NCBI GenBank assembly: GCA_964478125.1
Contig: CAYZGR010000040.1
Location: 1 to 28,152 of the forward strand
DNA from: FW021-bin31 sp964478125
GTDB taxonomy: Bacteria; Bacteroidota; Bacteroidia; Chitinophagales; Chitinophagaceae
Length of the DNA: 28,152 bases
Reading direction: 5' to 3'
The notes below the pieces were generated by a model, which did not search any database, was not told the DNA's origin, and worked only from the letters and a program-made list of their open reading frames with translations. Both the position numbers and the translations under genes were made by a program. This document shows, one piece after another, positions 17,412 to 24,930 of the stretch (positions within the stretch are counted from its first letter, which is position 1; every line of letters starts with the position of its first letter).

Positions 17412-17442
17412 AAAAAAGGGGATAGAGACCGGATGGATCCCT
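17412..17442 (-). terminator. Intrinsic terminator after the fatty acid hydroxylase gene
   Basis: On the minus strand AGGGAT and ATCCCC form a 6-bp stem (one G-T pair) around a 13-nt loop, followed by TTTTTT (17417-17412). The stem begins within the hydroxylase stop codon, so it would end that transcript before the DedA gene. Confidence 0.5.
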
Positions 17443-18118
17443 ATTGCTGTCTTTTATTCTTTTCAAACATAAGCTCCTTTACTTTTTGCTTATTTTCCTT
17501 GATCCTGTCCAGGTCAAAGCCGGTGCCAAATATGCGATCCCATAAGGAGGAACTTACGCCAAATCCTTTATTTTCATCTTTATAATGATGCAGGTGATGG
17601 TTTCGCCAGAGGGTTTTCATCCATTTAAAGGGCGGTTTCCAGGCGTGTATGGCATAGTGCATGCTGCCATAAAGCAAATAACCCAGTAAGAACCCGGGGT
17701 AAAAAGGAAAGGTATTATCGCGAAGAAAGAGGTACAAAATTCCGAAGATGGCCGCTGCCAGGATCAAACTGGGAACAGGCGGCATAAACAATCGTTCTTT
17801 ATCCCTCGGATATTCGTGGTGATTGCCATGCATCACGTAAATAATACGCTGTATACGGGGATTGTCGCTTACATAATGGAAGGCAAAACGGTGCATGAGA
17901 TATTCAAAAAAGGTCCAGAAAAACATGGCAAAGAAAAAGGTAAAGATAATGCGGCCCGCGCCGAATCCCATTTTAGCCGAACTGTAATAGAGCATATACA
18001 CAATAATAGGAATATACATTCCCCAAATCACCAGTGGGTGCGTTTTGGTCAGCATTTCCAGGTAATGATTCTCAAATAAACGCGCCTGCCCTTTATTTTT
18101 GATCTTATCAAACTTCAT
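17441..18118 (-). CDS. Sterol desaturase / fatty acid 2-hydroxylase superfamily membrane protein
   Basis: This 225-aa di-iron membrane oxygenase has the histidine clusters of the fatty acid hydroxylase family in the expected order: HRFAFH, HGNHHEYP, HYAIH and NHHLHHYKDENKGFG. Hydrophobic helices lie between them (PLVIWGMYIPIIVYMLYY; IIFTFFFAMFFWTFFEYLM). The closest functional theme is hydroxylation of acyl chains, including the 2-hydroxy fatty acids of sphingolipids that many Bacteroidota make. Which lipid is modified is not visible here. The gene stands alone with a terminator at its end. A carotenoid hydroxylase role is a less likely alternative. Confidence 0.87.
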   Translation of the reverse strand: MKFDKIKNKGQARLFENHYLEMLTKTHPLVIWGMYIPIIVYMLYYSSAKMGFGAGRIIFTFFFAMFFWTFFEYLMHRFAFHYVSDNPRIQRIIYVMHGNHHEYPRDKERLFMPPVPSLILAAAIFGILYLFLRDNTFPFYPGFLLGYLLYGSMHYAIHAWKPPFKWMKTLWRNHHLHHYKDENKGFGVSSSLWDRIFGTGFDLDRIKENKQKVKELMFEKNKRQQ

Positions 18119-18226
18119 GAGAAAGTAATTTTTACCCTTTAAGGAAGCTTATCATGCAAAACTACGGCAAAAAGTAGAAAAGAACTATCATCGAAATGTA
18201 TATGTTTTATTACCATTATTTATAGC
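18119..18226. other. AT-rich spacer between hydroxylase and deacetylase genes
   Basis: This 108-nt spacer is AT-rich. I found no convincing hairpin-plus-T-tract, promoter box or short gene in it. Confidence 0.4.
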
Positions 18227-18922
18227 TCAATTATCTTTTAACAACTCATCTATTCTTACAAACTTGTAGCCAAGTTGTTTTAAGGTGTCTGTTAAAAGGG
18301 GTAACTTTTTATAAAACTTATCTGTACGGCGGGGATCCGTTCCGATATGCAGCAGCAGGATAAAGCCGTTTAATCCGTGAGGATCCTGTTTTTCATATCG
18401 AAGGATCCGGTTAAAAATGGTGTCGCTTGAGCGATACTTAGCCCCCATTTCAGGATAGCTGTAATCCGCGTTGCTATATGTCCCGGGTGTAAAATCCACC
18501 AATTGCAAACCGAGGTCTTTCGTCCAGGCTGCAATGGTATCATTATACCATTCGTAAGCCGGTAAATAATAAGGGGCATCTTTTTTGGTAATTCCAAACT
18601 TTCTCATGGTTAAATAAGCGCTGTCCAGGTCACGTACAAATTGTCTTTTGGTAATTAAAAGACGGTCTCTTTTATTCCAGTCGCAATACAACGGATGGTT
18701 GTTGGAGTGGGATCCCAGATAATTCCCGTTTTTGAGTAGTAAACGGATCAGATTGGGATGTTTACGGTAAAACATCCCCGTGAGGAAGAAGGAAGCCCTG
18801 ATGTGTTTTTTCTTTAATATTCCGGCAATCGTGTAACCGCCATCCGCATATGTATGTCCGGTAAAAACGAGGGCTATGTTCTTTTTAGAAGTATCTCCCC
18901 GGATAATGCCGCCATGATTCAA
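18227..18922 (-). CDS. Divergent NodB/CE4-like polysaccharide deacetylase module, probably fused to GH9 by -1 frameshift
   Basis: This 231-aa module has a NodB-like barrel layout: KKNIALVFTGHTYADGGY (strand 1), IRASFFLTG, YLGSHSNNHP (His72 and His76, the metal-binding H-S-x-x-H), YYLPAYEWYND and FILLLHIGTDPRR (the terminal H-x-G with His192). The canonical TFDDG motif is altered to FTGHTYADGG and the RxPY motif to LPAY, so deacetylase activity is uncertain. The only start before the core is a TTG at 18922; there is no ATG or GTG and no signal peptide. The frame stays open backward across the A9 run at the GH9 3' end, and a -1 slip there joins it to GH9. It is best read as the second domain of that protein, otherwise as a translationally coupled gene starting 2 nt after the GH9 stop. 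Confidence 0.78.
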   Translation of the reverse strand: MNHGGIIRGDTSKKNIALVFTGHTYADGGYTIAGILKKKHIRASFFLTGMFYRKHPNLIRLLLKNGNYLGSHSNNHPLYCDWNKRDRLLITKRQFVRDLDSAYLTMRKFGITKKDAPYYLPAYEWYNDTIAAWTKDLGLQLVDFTPGTYSNADYSYPEMGAKYRSSDTIFNRILRYEKQDPHGLNGFILLLHIGTDPRRTDKFYKKLPLLTDTLKQLGYKFVRIDELLKDN

Positions 18923-18924
18923 AA

Positions 18925-20778
18925 TTACTTTTTTTTTACAGGATGCTGAGGGAATCTGGCCTGCCCGTCTTGCAGGGCCAGCAGGTACAGGAGGGTAGCC
19001 GTTCCGTCGGTGGTGGGTTCGTTGGTGGAATAATCGGCATAATCGTCATGATAAACCGCCAGAGCGGATTGAAAGGAGGCATATTCATCCGGTTTGGATA
19101 AATGAACGCCGATGAGACCGTTATAAATGCTTCCGTATACCGGTCCGTCCACCATACCGCCGTTGATGGGGTATTGCTTCAGGTGCCAAAAGGCAGAATG
19201 CGGATCGGAGGGGTGATCCCCTTCTTCCGGTAAACCCACGACCATGGTGGTGCCCCAGGGGTTACAGCCTAAAAGCCAGTCCACACAAGCCTGTTCCAGC
19301 GGCCGGTAAGTAGCATCTCCGGATAGTTCCCGATATAAATAACATTGAATGGCAAAAGCCGCAGTGAGATTATTGGAACACCAGATGAAAGGAACACCCC
19401 GGTAGAAGGCGTTGGTTTTGGCCTTTTGCCAGACGGAATCTATTCCTTCCCGGTAATAGCGGATCAGCCGGGCCTTATTTTGACCTTTGGTTTCTTTTGC
19501 CAGCTCATAATGACCGGCATTGTAGAAAGGATACCATTGATAGTGCGTCATGGTATCTGCGCCCATCCATATCTTGAGCGGGTCTGTTTCCGCATCTTTC
19601 ATCGCTTGTTTTACATACTTTTTTTTACCCGTTAACCCGGCCAATAAAGCGGCTCCCAGTTCCATATCATCCTCCCAGTCCATTTCCGTGTAATAATAAG
19701 GAGAGAGGTTGCAGGCGGTTTGGGTGAATCCGGGTTTTTTCAGGCCATATTGATAAGCGGTTAGCGCATGCCCTTTCAGGCTTTCGGAGTAGCGGGGCTC
19801 CCTGTTTTTATAGATTTGAGCGCCCAGGGCAAAACAAGATACAAATTTTCCCGCGGTGGAAGCGGCCCCCGTGCTGTGGTTTTTATATTTTCCCAGTCCC
19901 TGTGGCTCGCCTGTTAGAAAATACACGGGCCGCTGCAGCCCGTGGCCGTAATCGACACTATCCTTGTCGGGCAGACGAAAACCGGCGTGATCCCGGTCAT
20001 CCGCTATCTGGTTGAAAAACCAATCGGGCCGGGGATGCATCCGTAGCAGCCAATCTAATCCCCAGCGGGCTTCATCCAGCACGTCAGGCGTGCCGTTTTT
20101 TCCCGGGAGCCCATTCGCCTGGCAGGAATCTGCAAATACTTCGGGGAAATCGCGATAGGCTGCCAGCAGATAATAATCTGCCGTAGCCGAAGTGGTCACA
20201 TATTGCAGATAGTCGCTGGCATCATGCCATCCCCCCACTACATTTACATGCGTGCCCCCGGGCATGGGACCGTAAACGGTGTATCCATCGTGCGTATGGC
20301 AAGAATCCCGTAAATAGGGATTGAATCCACAGCGTTGTTGGCGCAGGTATTGCAGGCAGAAGTCGGGAGCGCCTTTATAAACCGTATCGGAAATCCGGAA
20401 AACCGGAGAAGACGTTTTTTGTAAAGGATCATTTCCCGATGCCCGCAGATAATATTGACCGGGCGTTTTGAAAGAGGAAAAATTCAATCTTACGGCATGT
20501 CGAAACGGACCGTAGGTTCCGAAATCAGCACTCGCTTTCCCGGTATAAACGACGCGGTCATCCGCCATTCGAACCAGGGAGAAGCCGGTTGGGGGTTCCT
20601 CGTTTTTGGAGGCCCACACGGCTGTTTTTAATCCGTTGGAAGGATACCCCAGCAGGTTGATCCGGATAACGGTCTGTGTATCTTTTGTCTGAGCTTTCCC
20701 CTGATCGCTCAAGCTGTTTTCCACTTCATGGGGACCGAATAATAAAAAGAGAAGGCTGAGTAAGGGCAAAAATTTCAT
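18925..20778 (-). CDS. Secreted glycoside hydrolase family 9 endoglucanase-type enzyme
   Basis: This GH9 inverting glucanase probably cleaves beta-1,4 (or mixed-linkage) glucan. I choose the ATG at 20778 over one at 20805 because it begins the signal peptide (MKFLPLLSLLFLLFG). After that comes the N-terminal Ig-like domain (VIRINLLGYPSNGLKTAVW ... GQYYLRASG). The (alpha/alpha)6 catalytic domain has GGWHDASDYLQY with Asp186 and Asp189 (base) and STNEPTTDGTATL with general acid Glu587. HSAFWHLKQYPINGGMVDGP lies where GH9 enzymes carry the conserved loop. The stop follows only 30 residues after the catalytic Glu, directly behind a lysine run encoded by A9-G. The next module continues in the -1 frame, giving a potential fused product of about 850 aa. 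Confidence 0.93.
   Translation of the reverse strand: MKFLPLLSLLFLLFGPHEVENSLSDQGKAQTKDTQTVIRINLLGYPSNGLKTAVWASKNEEPPTGFSLVRMADDRVVYTGKASADFGTYGPFRHAVRLNFSSFKTPGQYYLRASGNDPLQKTSSPVFRISDTVYKGAPDFCLQYLRQQRCGFNPYLRDSCHTHDGYTVYGPMPGGTHVNVVGGWHDASDYLQYVTTSATADYYLLAAYRDFPEVFADSCQANGLPGKNGTPDVLDEARWGLDWLLRMHPRPDWFFNQIADDRDHAGFRLPDKDSVDYGHGLQRPVYFLTGEPQGLGKYKNHSTGAASTAGKFVSCFALGAQIYKNREPRYSESLKGHALTAYQYGLKKPGFTQTACNLSPYYYTEMDWEDDMELGAALLAGLTGKKKYVKQAMKDAETDPLKIWMGADTMTHYQWYPFYNAGHYELAKETKGQNKARLIRYYREGIDSVWQKAKTNAFYRGVPFIWCSNNLTAAFAIQCYLYRELSGDATYRPLEQACVDWLLGCNPWGTTMVVGLPEEGDHPSDPHSAFWHLKQYPINGGMVDGPVYGSIYNGLIGVHLSKPDEYASFQSALAVYHDDYADYSTNEPTTDGTATLLYLLALQDGQARFPQHPVKKK
18928..18937 (-). other. Candidate -1 frameshift / transcriptional slippage site at the GH9 3' end
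   Basis: The minus strand reads GTA AAA AAA AAG TAA in the GH9 frame: nine A then G, containing the classic bacterial slippery heptamer A_AAA_AAG directly before the stop. A -1 shift continues as GTA ATT TTG AAT CAT, exactly the deacetylase frame, to give HPVKKK-VILNHGG. One extra A in mRNA by polymerase slippage has the same effect. No strong upstream Shine-Dalgarno or downstream hairpin was seen, which favours slippage on A9 or a homopolymer indel over a fully equipped ribosomal signal. Confidence 0.6.
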
Positions 20779-20801
20779 GCGATAAAGATAGGGACTTTTT
20801 G

Positions 20802-20877
20802 CCACGAATGTCGCGAATTGTCCCGAATGATTCAGTGGAATCTATTCCATCATTTGTTGTAACTTTTATGTCGCGAA
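20802..20877. repeat. Degenerate short repeats and an inverted repeat upstream of GH9
   Basis: Three imperfect 10-nt units run in tandem: CCACGAATGT, CGCGAATTGT and CCCGAATGAT (20802-20831). ATGTCGCGAA occurs at 20808-20817 and again at 20868-20877. TGGAATCTATTCCA (20836-20849) is an inverted repeat of two 6-bp arms. They lie between the GH9 start and the GrpB remnant. They could be repeat-element debris or an operator for GH9. Confidence 0.35.
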
Positions 20878-20916
20878 ATCGCTGACTTTTGCAGAGGAAC
20901 ATTTGTGTTCGTTCAA

Positions 20917-21121
20917 TTATTTTGCGTTATACCATTTCAAGGCTTTCTGTTCTTCTTCTTTTATAAATGGATCTTTCGCTTTGTTGTATTCGTTTCCGTC
21001 TCGCCATTCTTTAGTTTTAAGTTGCTCTTTGAGTTTTTGATATCTGTCTCTAATTTCGGGATTTTCTCTCAAATAATCTCTGAAAGCAATATGATTAGGT
21101 TCAAAATGGGTAATTTCAATA
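20917..21121 (-). pseudogene. 3' remnant of a GrpB-family (UPF0157) nucleotidyltransferase-like gene
   Basis: Translating the minus strand gives about 68 codons ending at TAA (20919-20917). The reading includes NHIAFRDYLRENPEIRDRYQ, KLKEQLKTKEWRDGNEYNKA and KDPFIKEEEQKALKWYNAK. This matches the C-terminal third of GrpB-family proteins (normally about 170 aa): AFRDYLR, then a K-L-x-x-x-L helix, then AK..FI and a terminal helix. The 5' two thirds are absent. The frame meets a stop where the S41 gene ends, so the fragment abuts the S41 stop codon. It has no start codon and is presumed dead. Confidence 0.7.
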
Positions 21122-22723
21122 CTAATCTTGGCTCTTTAACCATTTAATGGCAGCTTCAACCTTTTTATCCTTGCTGAGATTTGCAAAGTCATCGCCTCCA
21201 ACTACTTTAATATCGGGTGATATTCCGTCAAGGTATATTTTCCCTTGTCGATTGGAAGAATAGCCGGTTGCAACATCTAAGGTCAACTCTTTAGCCAGCC
21301 TGATGGTTTGAATACCCGAAGTCTGTCCCTTGGTTTTCTCTCCAATAACTATCGTATGGTTTCTCCCTGCTAACAGGATAGCGGTTTGCTCTGCAGCACT
21401 TGCCGTGTAGGGCGAAATGAGTACCGCCACTTTTATTTTGTTTAATGCAGGACATTGGGGTTTTAAATTCACTAAGGTGTCTTGATCAAATAAAAGATAT
21501 TTCCCGCTTTTAACAACTTTTTCTTGCGTTCCATTGGCCATCACATTACTATAAAGCAAACCTTGTTTATATAAAGACGTTAGCCCGGCCATCATAGCAA
21601 CGGTACTCCCACCATTATTTAATCTTAAATCAATGATTATTCCTTTTAACCCTGCACCGGACAGTTTACATAATGAGTCTTGAATAATAGAAGCTTTCTT
21701 TGTTAATTCCCGTTTCATCATATTCATATCCTTACTGTACTGTATCCCAACATGTGGGATGGATATATATCCAAATCTTTTATCCAAAATTTTAGTTCGA
21801 AAGATATATTTTTCGTTTTTTGCAGCTTCATTGACCTCTTTTGAGATGCGGTTAGACATTTTAGAAAGCCCCCGGTTCAATGCTCCATAATTTTCCCCTT
21901 TATAATTTAGCCCTCCATGAGTAATACCCAGAATCTTTGATAGCTGCACATAAGCTGGGATAATAGCTTCTTCACTGTTTAGGGCGGAGTAATCAATACT
22001 TTTATACAATTTTAGCTTTAGCGCGTCCCAATTTACACTGTCTTTATAAATCGATTGTGTCTGAAAAATATGAACCATTTTATCTAACAACGCTTTAGGT
22101 TTTTCTGTTTTATGACCGGTTGTTTTATCTGAACGATCGGTAGAATTGTCTTTTTCACTTTGTTCTCCTAAGTTTTCTATACACAAGGCCTGCTTACCCG
22201 AGTGAACCCATTCATTGCTCAGGGATATTTTCACATTCTCAGGGGTGTTATTAAACTTCCACGGAGCCGTATCAGATTGTTCAAATCCGGCATTGTTCAA
22301 TGGGATTTCTATCTCATTGTTTCTGGATTTTATGGTAAGTTGCATGTCGTCAAAATAAAATTTTCCATCAGCAAAATAACCTACCCCCACAGCCATCCTG
22401 TTCGCTTGTTGATTTATTTTACCGGATATAGTAAGTTTAGTCCAGTCGCCCGGCTTATATTTAACCTTACCGGCTTTTTCTATAAACCTGTCCAGCACTT
22501 CTCTTTTTTGCTTATTCTCTTTTTTAAATGTAATAGCCATAACAACGGCCAATGAATGGTTATTAATTTGATCGGCATGGAACCAGCCGGTAAACGTAAA
22601 TTTTTTTTCCTGATATTTTGAGATATCTGTCATTTGGAAAAATGAAGGCGTTTGTGATTCCGCCTGTAAGCCGGTCAAAATAGTTAAAAAACAAATAAGG
22701 ATACCATACTTGAAAATTTTCAT
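21122..22723 (-). CDS. S41 family (C-terminal processing type) serine peptidase, exported
   Basis: This tail-specific-protease-like enzyme acts in the periplasm or on the cell surface. I choose the ATG at 22723, which starts a signal peptide (MKIFKYGILICFLTILTGLQA), over 22753, which lies inside a palindrome. After an N-terminal beta-sandwich resembling carbohydrate-binding or galactose-binding domains (FTGWFHADQINNHSL ... GKFYFDDMQLTIK) comes a helical segment. The S41 core follows: GIIIDLRLNNGGSTVAMMAGL, VAVLISPYTASAAEQTAIL with the nucleophile Ser in TASAAE, and IGEKTKGQTSG with the catalytic Lys. No clear PDZ domain is seen. Base composition is AT-richer than flanking genes, and a GrpB remnant abuts the 3' end, suggesting separate ancestry. 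The substrate is unknown. Confidence 0.88.
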   Translation of the reverse strand: MKIFKYGILICFLTILTGLQAESQTPSFFQMTDISKYQEKKFTFTGWFHADQINNHSLAVVMAITFKKENKQKREVLDRFIEKAGKVKYKPGDWTKLTISGKINQQANRMAVGVGYFADGKFYFDDMQLTIKSRNNEIEIPLNNAGFEQSDTAPWKFNNTPENVKISLSNEWVHSGKQALCIENLGEQSEKDNSTDRSDKTTGHKTEKPKALLDKMVHIFQTQSIYKDSVNWDALKLKLYKSIDYSALNSEEAIIPAYVQLSKILGITHGGLNYKGENYGALNRGLSKMSNRISKEVNEAAKNEKYIFRTKILDKRFGYISIPHVGIQYSKDMNMMKRELTKKASIIQDSLCKLSGAGLKGIIIDLRLNNGGSTVAMMAGLTSLYKQGLLYSNVMANGTQEKVVKSGKYLLFDQDTLVNLKPQCPALNKIKVAVLISPYTASAAEQTAILLAGRNHTIVIGEKTKGQTSGIQTIRLAKELTLDVATGYSSNRQGKIYLDGISPDIKVVGGDDFANLSKDKKVEAAIKWLKSQD

Positions 22724-22740
22724 ATATTTTTTTAATATTA

Positions 22741-22757
22741 GAATGTGAATCACATTC
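22741..22757. promoter_or_regulatory. Perfect 17-bp palindrome upstream of the S41 gene
   Basis: GAATGTGAATCACATTC is an 8-bp perfect inverted repeat around one central base, ending 17 nt before the chosen S41 start codon. It looks like a dimeric regulator's operator. The TGTGA/TCACA half-sites resemble CRP-type half-sites, but the 1-nt spacing is far shorter than the 6 nt of CRP sites, so the regulator is unknown. Confidence 0.45.
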
Positions 22758-23203
22758 CTGGATTATTATTCTATTTTTACGTATGTCCCGTTACATGGCA
22801 TGAAACGTCTGCCCAGCTTAGTGAGGGAGTGGATTTCCATCACTACTCATCAACTGAAGCCGCAACCATGAAATAACAAAAAACTTTCAAACGGAGACGT
22901 TTTCCCACTCTCTTGCCAAACTGGCTATTTTAGCGGTTCGGCAAATTAAATTACAAAAAAATATCCCATCTTCTTATTGTTCGCCTATACTAAAGTTCAC
23001 TTTCGCTCCAATATTTGTTGGTTTATATCTTCAGAATTTTTCTACTCTTTTGCAATAAATGACTCTACTTTTGTTACTAAGGGTAAATGGTATAACTATG
23101 ACCGATAGCAAACAGCAGCGTATTTTTCAAAACTGGCTCATTCTAACCGATAATGCTCAAACGGGCATATGCGAACTTCCGTTTTTTTATGGAGTACTTC
23201 ATT
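22758..23203. other. 446-nt AT-rich gap with no supported gene
   Basis: I see no conserved coding sequence on either strand. It contains a possible -7 box TACTTTTG (23066-23073) without a proper -33 element, and two short frames (23 codons from about 22800; 43 codons from 23098) that I do not accept as genes. It separates the S41 gene from the 3' end of the NnrE/NnrD gene. Confidence 0.4.
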
Positions 23204-24718
23204 TCAACAGGCTTTCCTCACTTCTTTAAAGGCCGCACCCAGACCATGAATAATATCTGATGCGGTCAGGCTTTCCTGCGAAGCCTTGGATGCGCCTATA
23301 TCCCCGGCTTTTCCGTGTAGCCAGGCGCCTAAAACGGCTGCCTGACCGGGGGGATATCCCTGTGCCAGCAGGCCGGTCAATATTCCGGTTAATACGTCTC
23401 CGCTGCCGCCGGTAGCCATTCCTGCATTCCCGGTCGTGTTGAACCAAACTTGCCCCTCGGGGGAAGTGATGCAGGTACGGTGTCCTTTCAATAAAATGAA
23501 GATTCGCCATTCTTTGCTCTTTTGAATTTGCAACTGCAGGCGTTCATAGCCGTTGGTTGTTTTTCCGAAGAGCCTTTCAAACTCTTTGGGATGGGGGGTA
23601 AGTATCGCACCTTCGGGCAAATGATTGAATAAGGCCGCTTCTTTACTTATTATGTTCAATGCGTCCGCATCCAATACCAGGGACTGTGAGGCCTTTTTTA
23701 AAATACTTTTCAGAAATTGGCGGGTTTCCTGATGCGTGTCTATTCCCGGTCCGATACCGATAGCGGTATATGGCTTGAGTTCCATTTCAAGAGCGGACAG
23801 GTAATCTTTTCCGCCACTGCACAGGCACATGGCTTCCGGGGCGGCGGTTTGCATGATGGTATAACCACAAGCGGGAACATGGGCCGTAACCAGCCCGGCG
23901 CCGGAATGCAACGCCGCTTTCGTAGCTAAAACGGCGGCGCCTATCTTTCCATAGCTTCCTGCCGCTATGAGGGCGTGGCCATAAGTTCCTTTATGAGAAA
24001 ATGGATCCCTTTTTTTAAGGATTGTTTGTACGATATCTTGAGTACTGAATTGAAAAGGAGAGGAGGTATCCTTTATATAATCCGGATGAATACCTATCGG
24101 AAGAATATGTATTTCGCCGGTATAACCGGCATTCTCAGAGAATAGGAACGAGAGTTTATAAAATTCAAAGCTTAGGGTATGGGTCGCTTTTACAATGTTG
24201 GATCTGTCCGTATTGTCCTCGGCTTGTAAGCCTGAAGGCATGTCGATTGAAACGACCGTATTAGTTAAAGAGTTAATCTTAGAAACCATGTCATGAACCA
24301 GCCCTTTTAATGGCCGGTTCAGGCCGGTGCCGAACAGCGCGTCTACAATGACGGCATCGGCAGGTATTTCCGGGAAGTCCTCCGGCTGGTAGATATCGTG
24401 TATTCGCGCGCCAAAAGAATGTTCGAGCCGGTCCCGGTTGATTTGGCAGTCGGCAGACAACTTTTCACTATACATGACGATGTAGGCATGCGCCTCCAAC
24501 TGCAGGTCCTGTAAAATACGGGTGAGTGCCAACCCGTCTCCGCCATTATTTCCCACCCCGCAGAAAATATAGAAGAAAGGGGCGTCCGGGTAATTCTTTT
24601 TTATCCATTGTGCACATTTCCCGGCCGCCCTTTCCATCAGGTCGATACTGTCAATGGGCTCATTCCTGATGGTGTAGGAGTCGCCTTCTCTTATTTGTGC
24701 CGCTGTGAATATCTTCAT
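23204..24718 (-). CDS. nnr: Bifunctional NAD(P)H-hydrate epimerase / ADP-dependent NAD(P)H-hydrate dehydratase
   Basis: This repair enzyme restores damaged hydrated NADH and NADPH. The N-terminal YjeF_N half epimerises R- and S-hydrates, and the C-terminal ribokinase-like half dehydrates the S form using ADP. The start at 24718 (MKIFTAAQIREGDSYTI) is preferred over the ATG at 24790 because it begins the conserved helix and is preceded by GGGAGGCAAGGG. Motifs are GVGNNGGDGLAL (about residues 54-65), the YjeF_N stretch VDALFGTGLNRPL, KGTYGHALIAAGSYGKIGAAVLA at the start of the C-half, and NAGMATGGSGDVLTG (Asp441) as the kinase-like active loop. The length of 504 aa is typical of the fused form. 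Confidence 0.95.
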   Translation of the reverse strand: MKIFTAAQIREGDSYTIRNEPIDSIDLMERAAGKCAQWIKKNYPDAPFFYIFCGVGNNGGDGLALTRILQDLQLEAHAYIVMYSEKLSADCQINRDRLEHSFGARIHDIYQPEDFPEIPADAVIVDALFGTGLNRPLKGLVHDMVSKINSLTNTVVSIDMPSGLQAEDNTDRSNIVKATHTLSFEFYKLSFLFSENAGYTGEIHILPIGIHPDYIKDTSSPFQFSTQDIVQTILKKRDPFSHKGTYGHALIAAGSYGKIGAAVLATKAALHSGAGLVTAHVPACGYTIMQTAAPEAMCLCSGGKDYLSALEMELKPYTAIGIGPGIDTHQETRQFLKSILKKASQSLVLDADALNIISKEAALFNHLPEGAILTPHPKEFERLFGKTTNGYERLQLQIQKSKEWRIFILLKGHRTCITSPEGQVWFNTTGNAGMATGGSGDVLTGILTGLLAQGYPPGQAAVLGAWLHGKAGDIGASKASQESLTASDIIHGLGAAFKEVRKAC

Positions 24719-24878
24719 TTTAACCCTTGCCTCCCTCAATTGATTAATAACGATCCGCTTCCTGCCTTTTTCTCCTTCTCCTGTTCGCATAGTCCATGTT
24801 TTTTAAAGGAAACGTGATAGGACCGGACTCCAAATTTCTAAAAAATAATGTATTTTCCCAAGGCCCGATTTTCTACAT

Positions 24879-24913
24879 AAAAAAAAGCTGCCCCATCCGG
24901 AACAGCTTTTTTT
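24879..24913. terminator. Bidirectional intrinsic terminator
   Basis: AAAAAAAAGCTG and CAGCTTTTTTT form a strong hairpin around a 12-nt loop (CCCCATCCGGAA), with T-runs on both strands. It lies just after the outer-membrane protein gene on the minus strand and isolates it from nnr. Confidence 0.85.
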
Positions 24914-24930
24914 GAAGATAAGGTATTTAC

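Noticed and set aside
22741..22757. Canonical CRP binding site
   Set aside because: The half-sites TGTGA and TCACA are separated by 1 nt instead of 6, so a CRP dimer would not be placed correctly.
22800..22870. A 23-codon frame (MKRLPSLVREWISI...) in the gap upstream of the S41 gene
   Set aside because: It is too short, with no recognisable homology and no ribosome-binding site.
23098..23229. A 43-codon rightward frame (MTDSKQQRIFQNWL...) with a TACTTTTG box 25 nt upstream
   Set aside because: The -33 element is missing, there is no recognisable family, and its 3' end runs antisense into the nnr gene. Such frames are common by chance.
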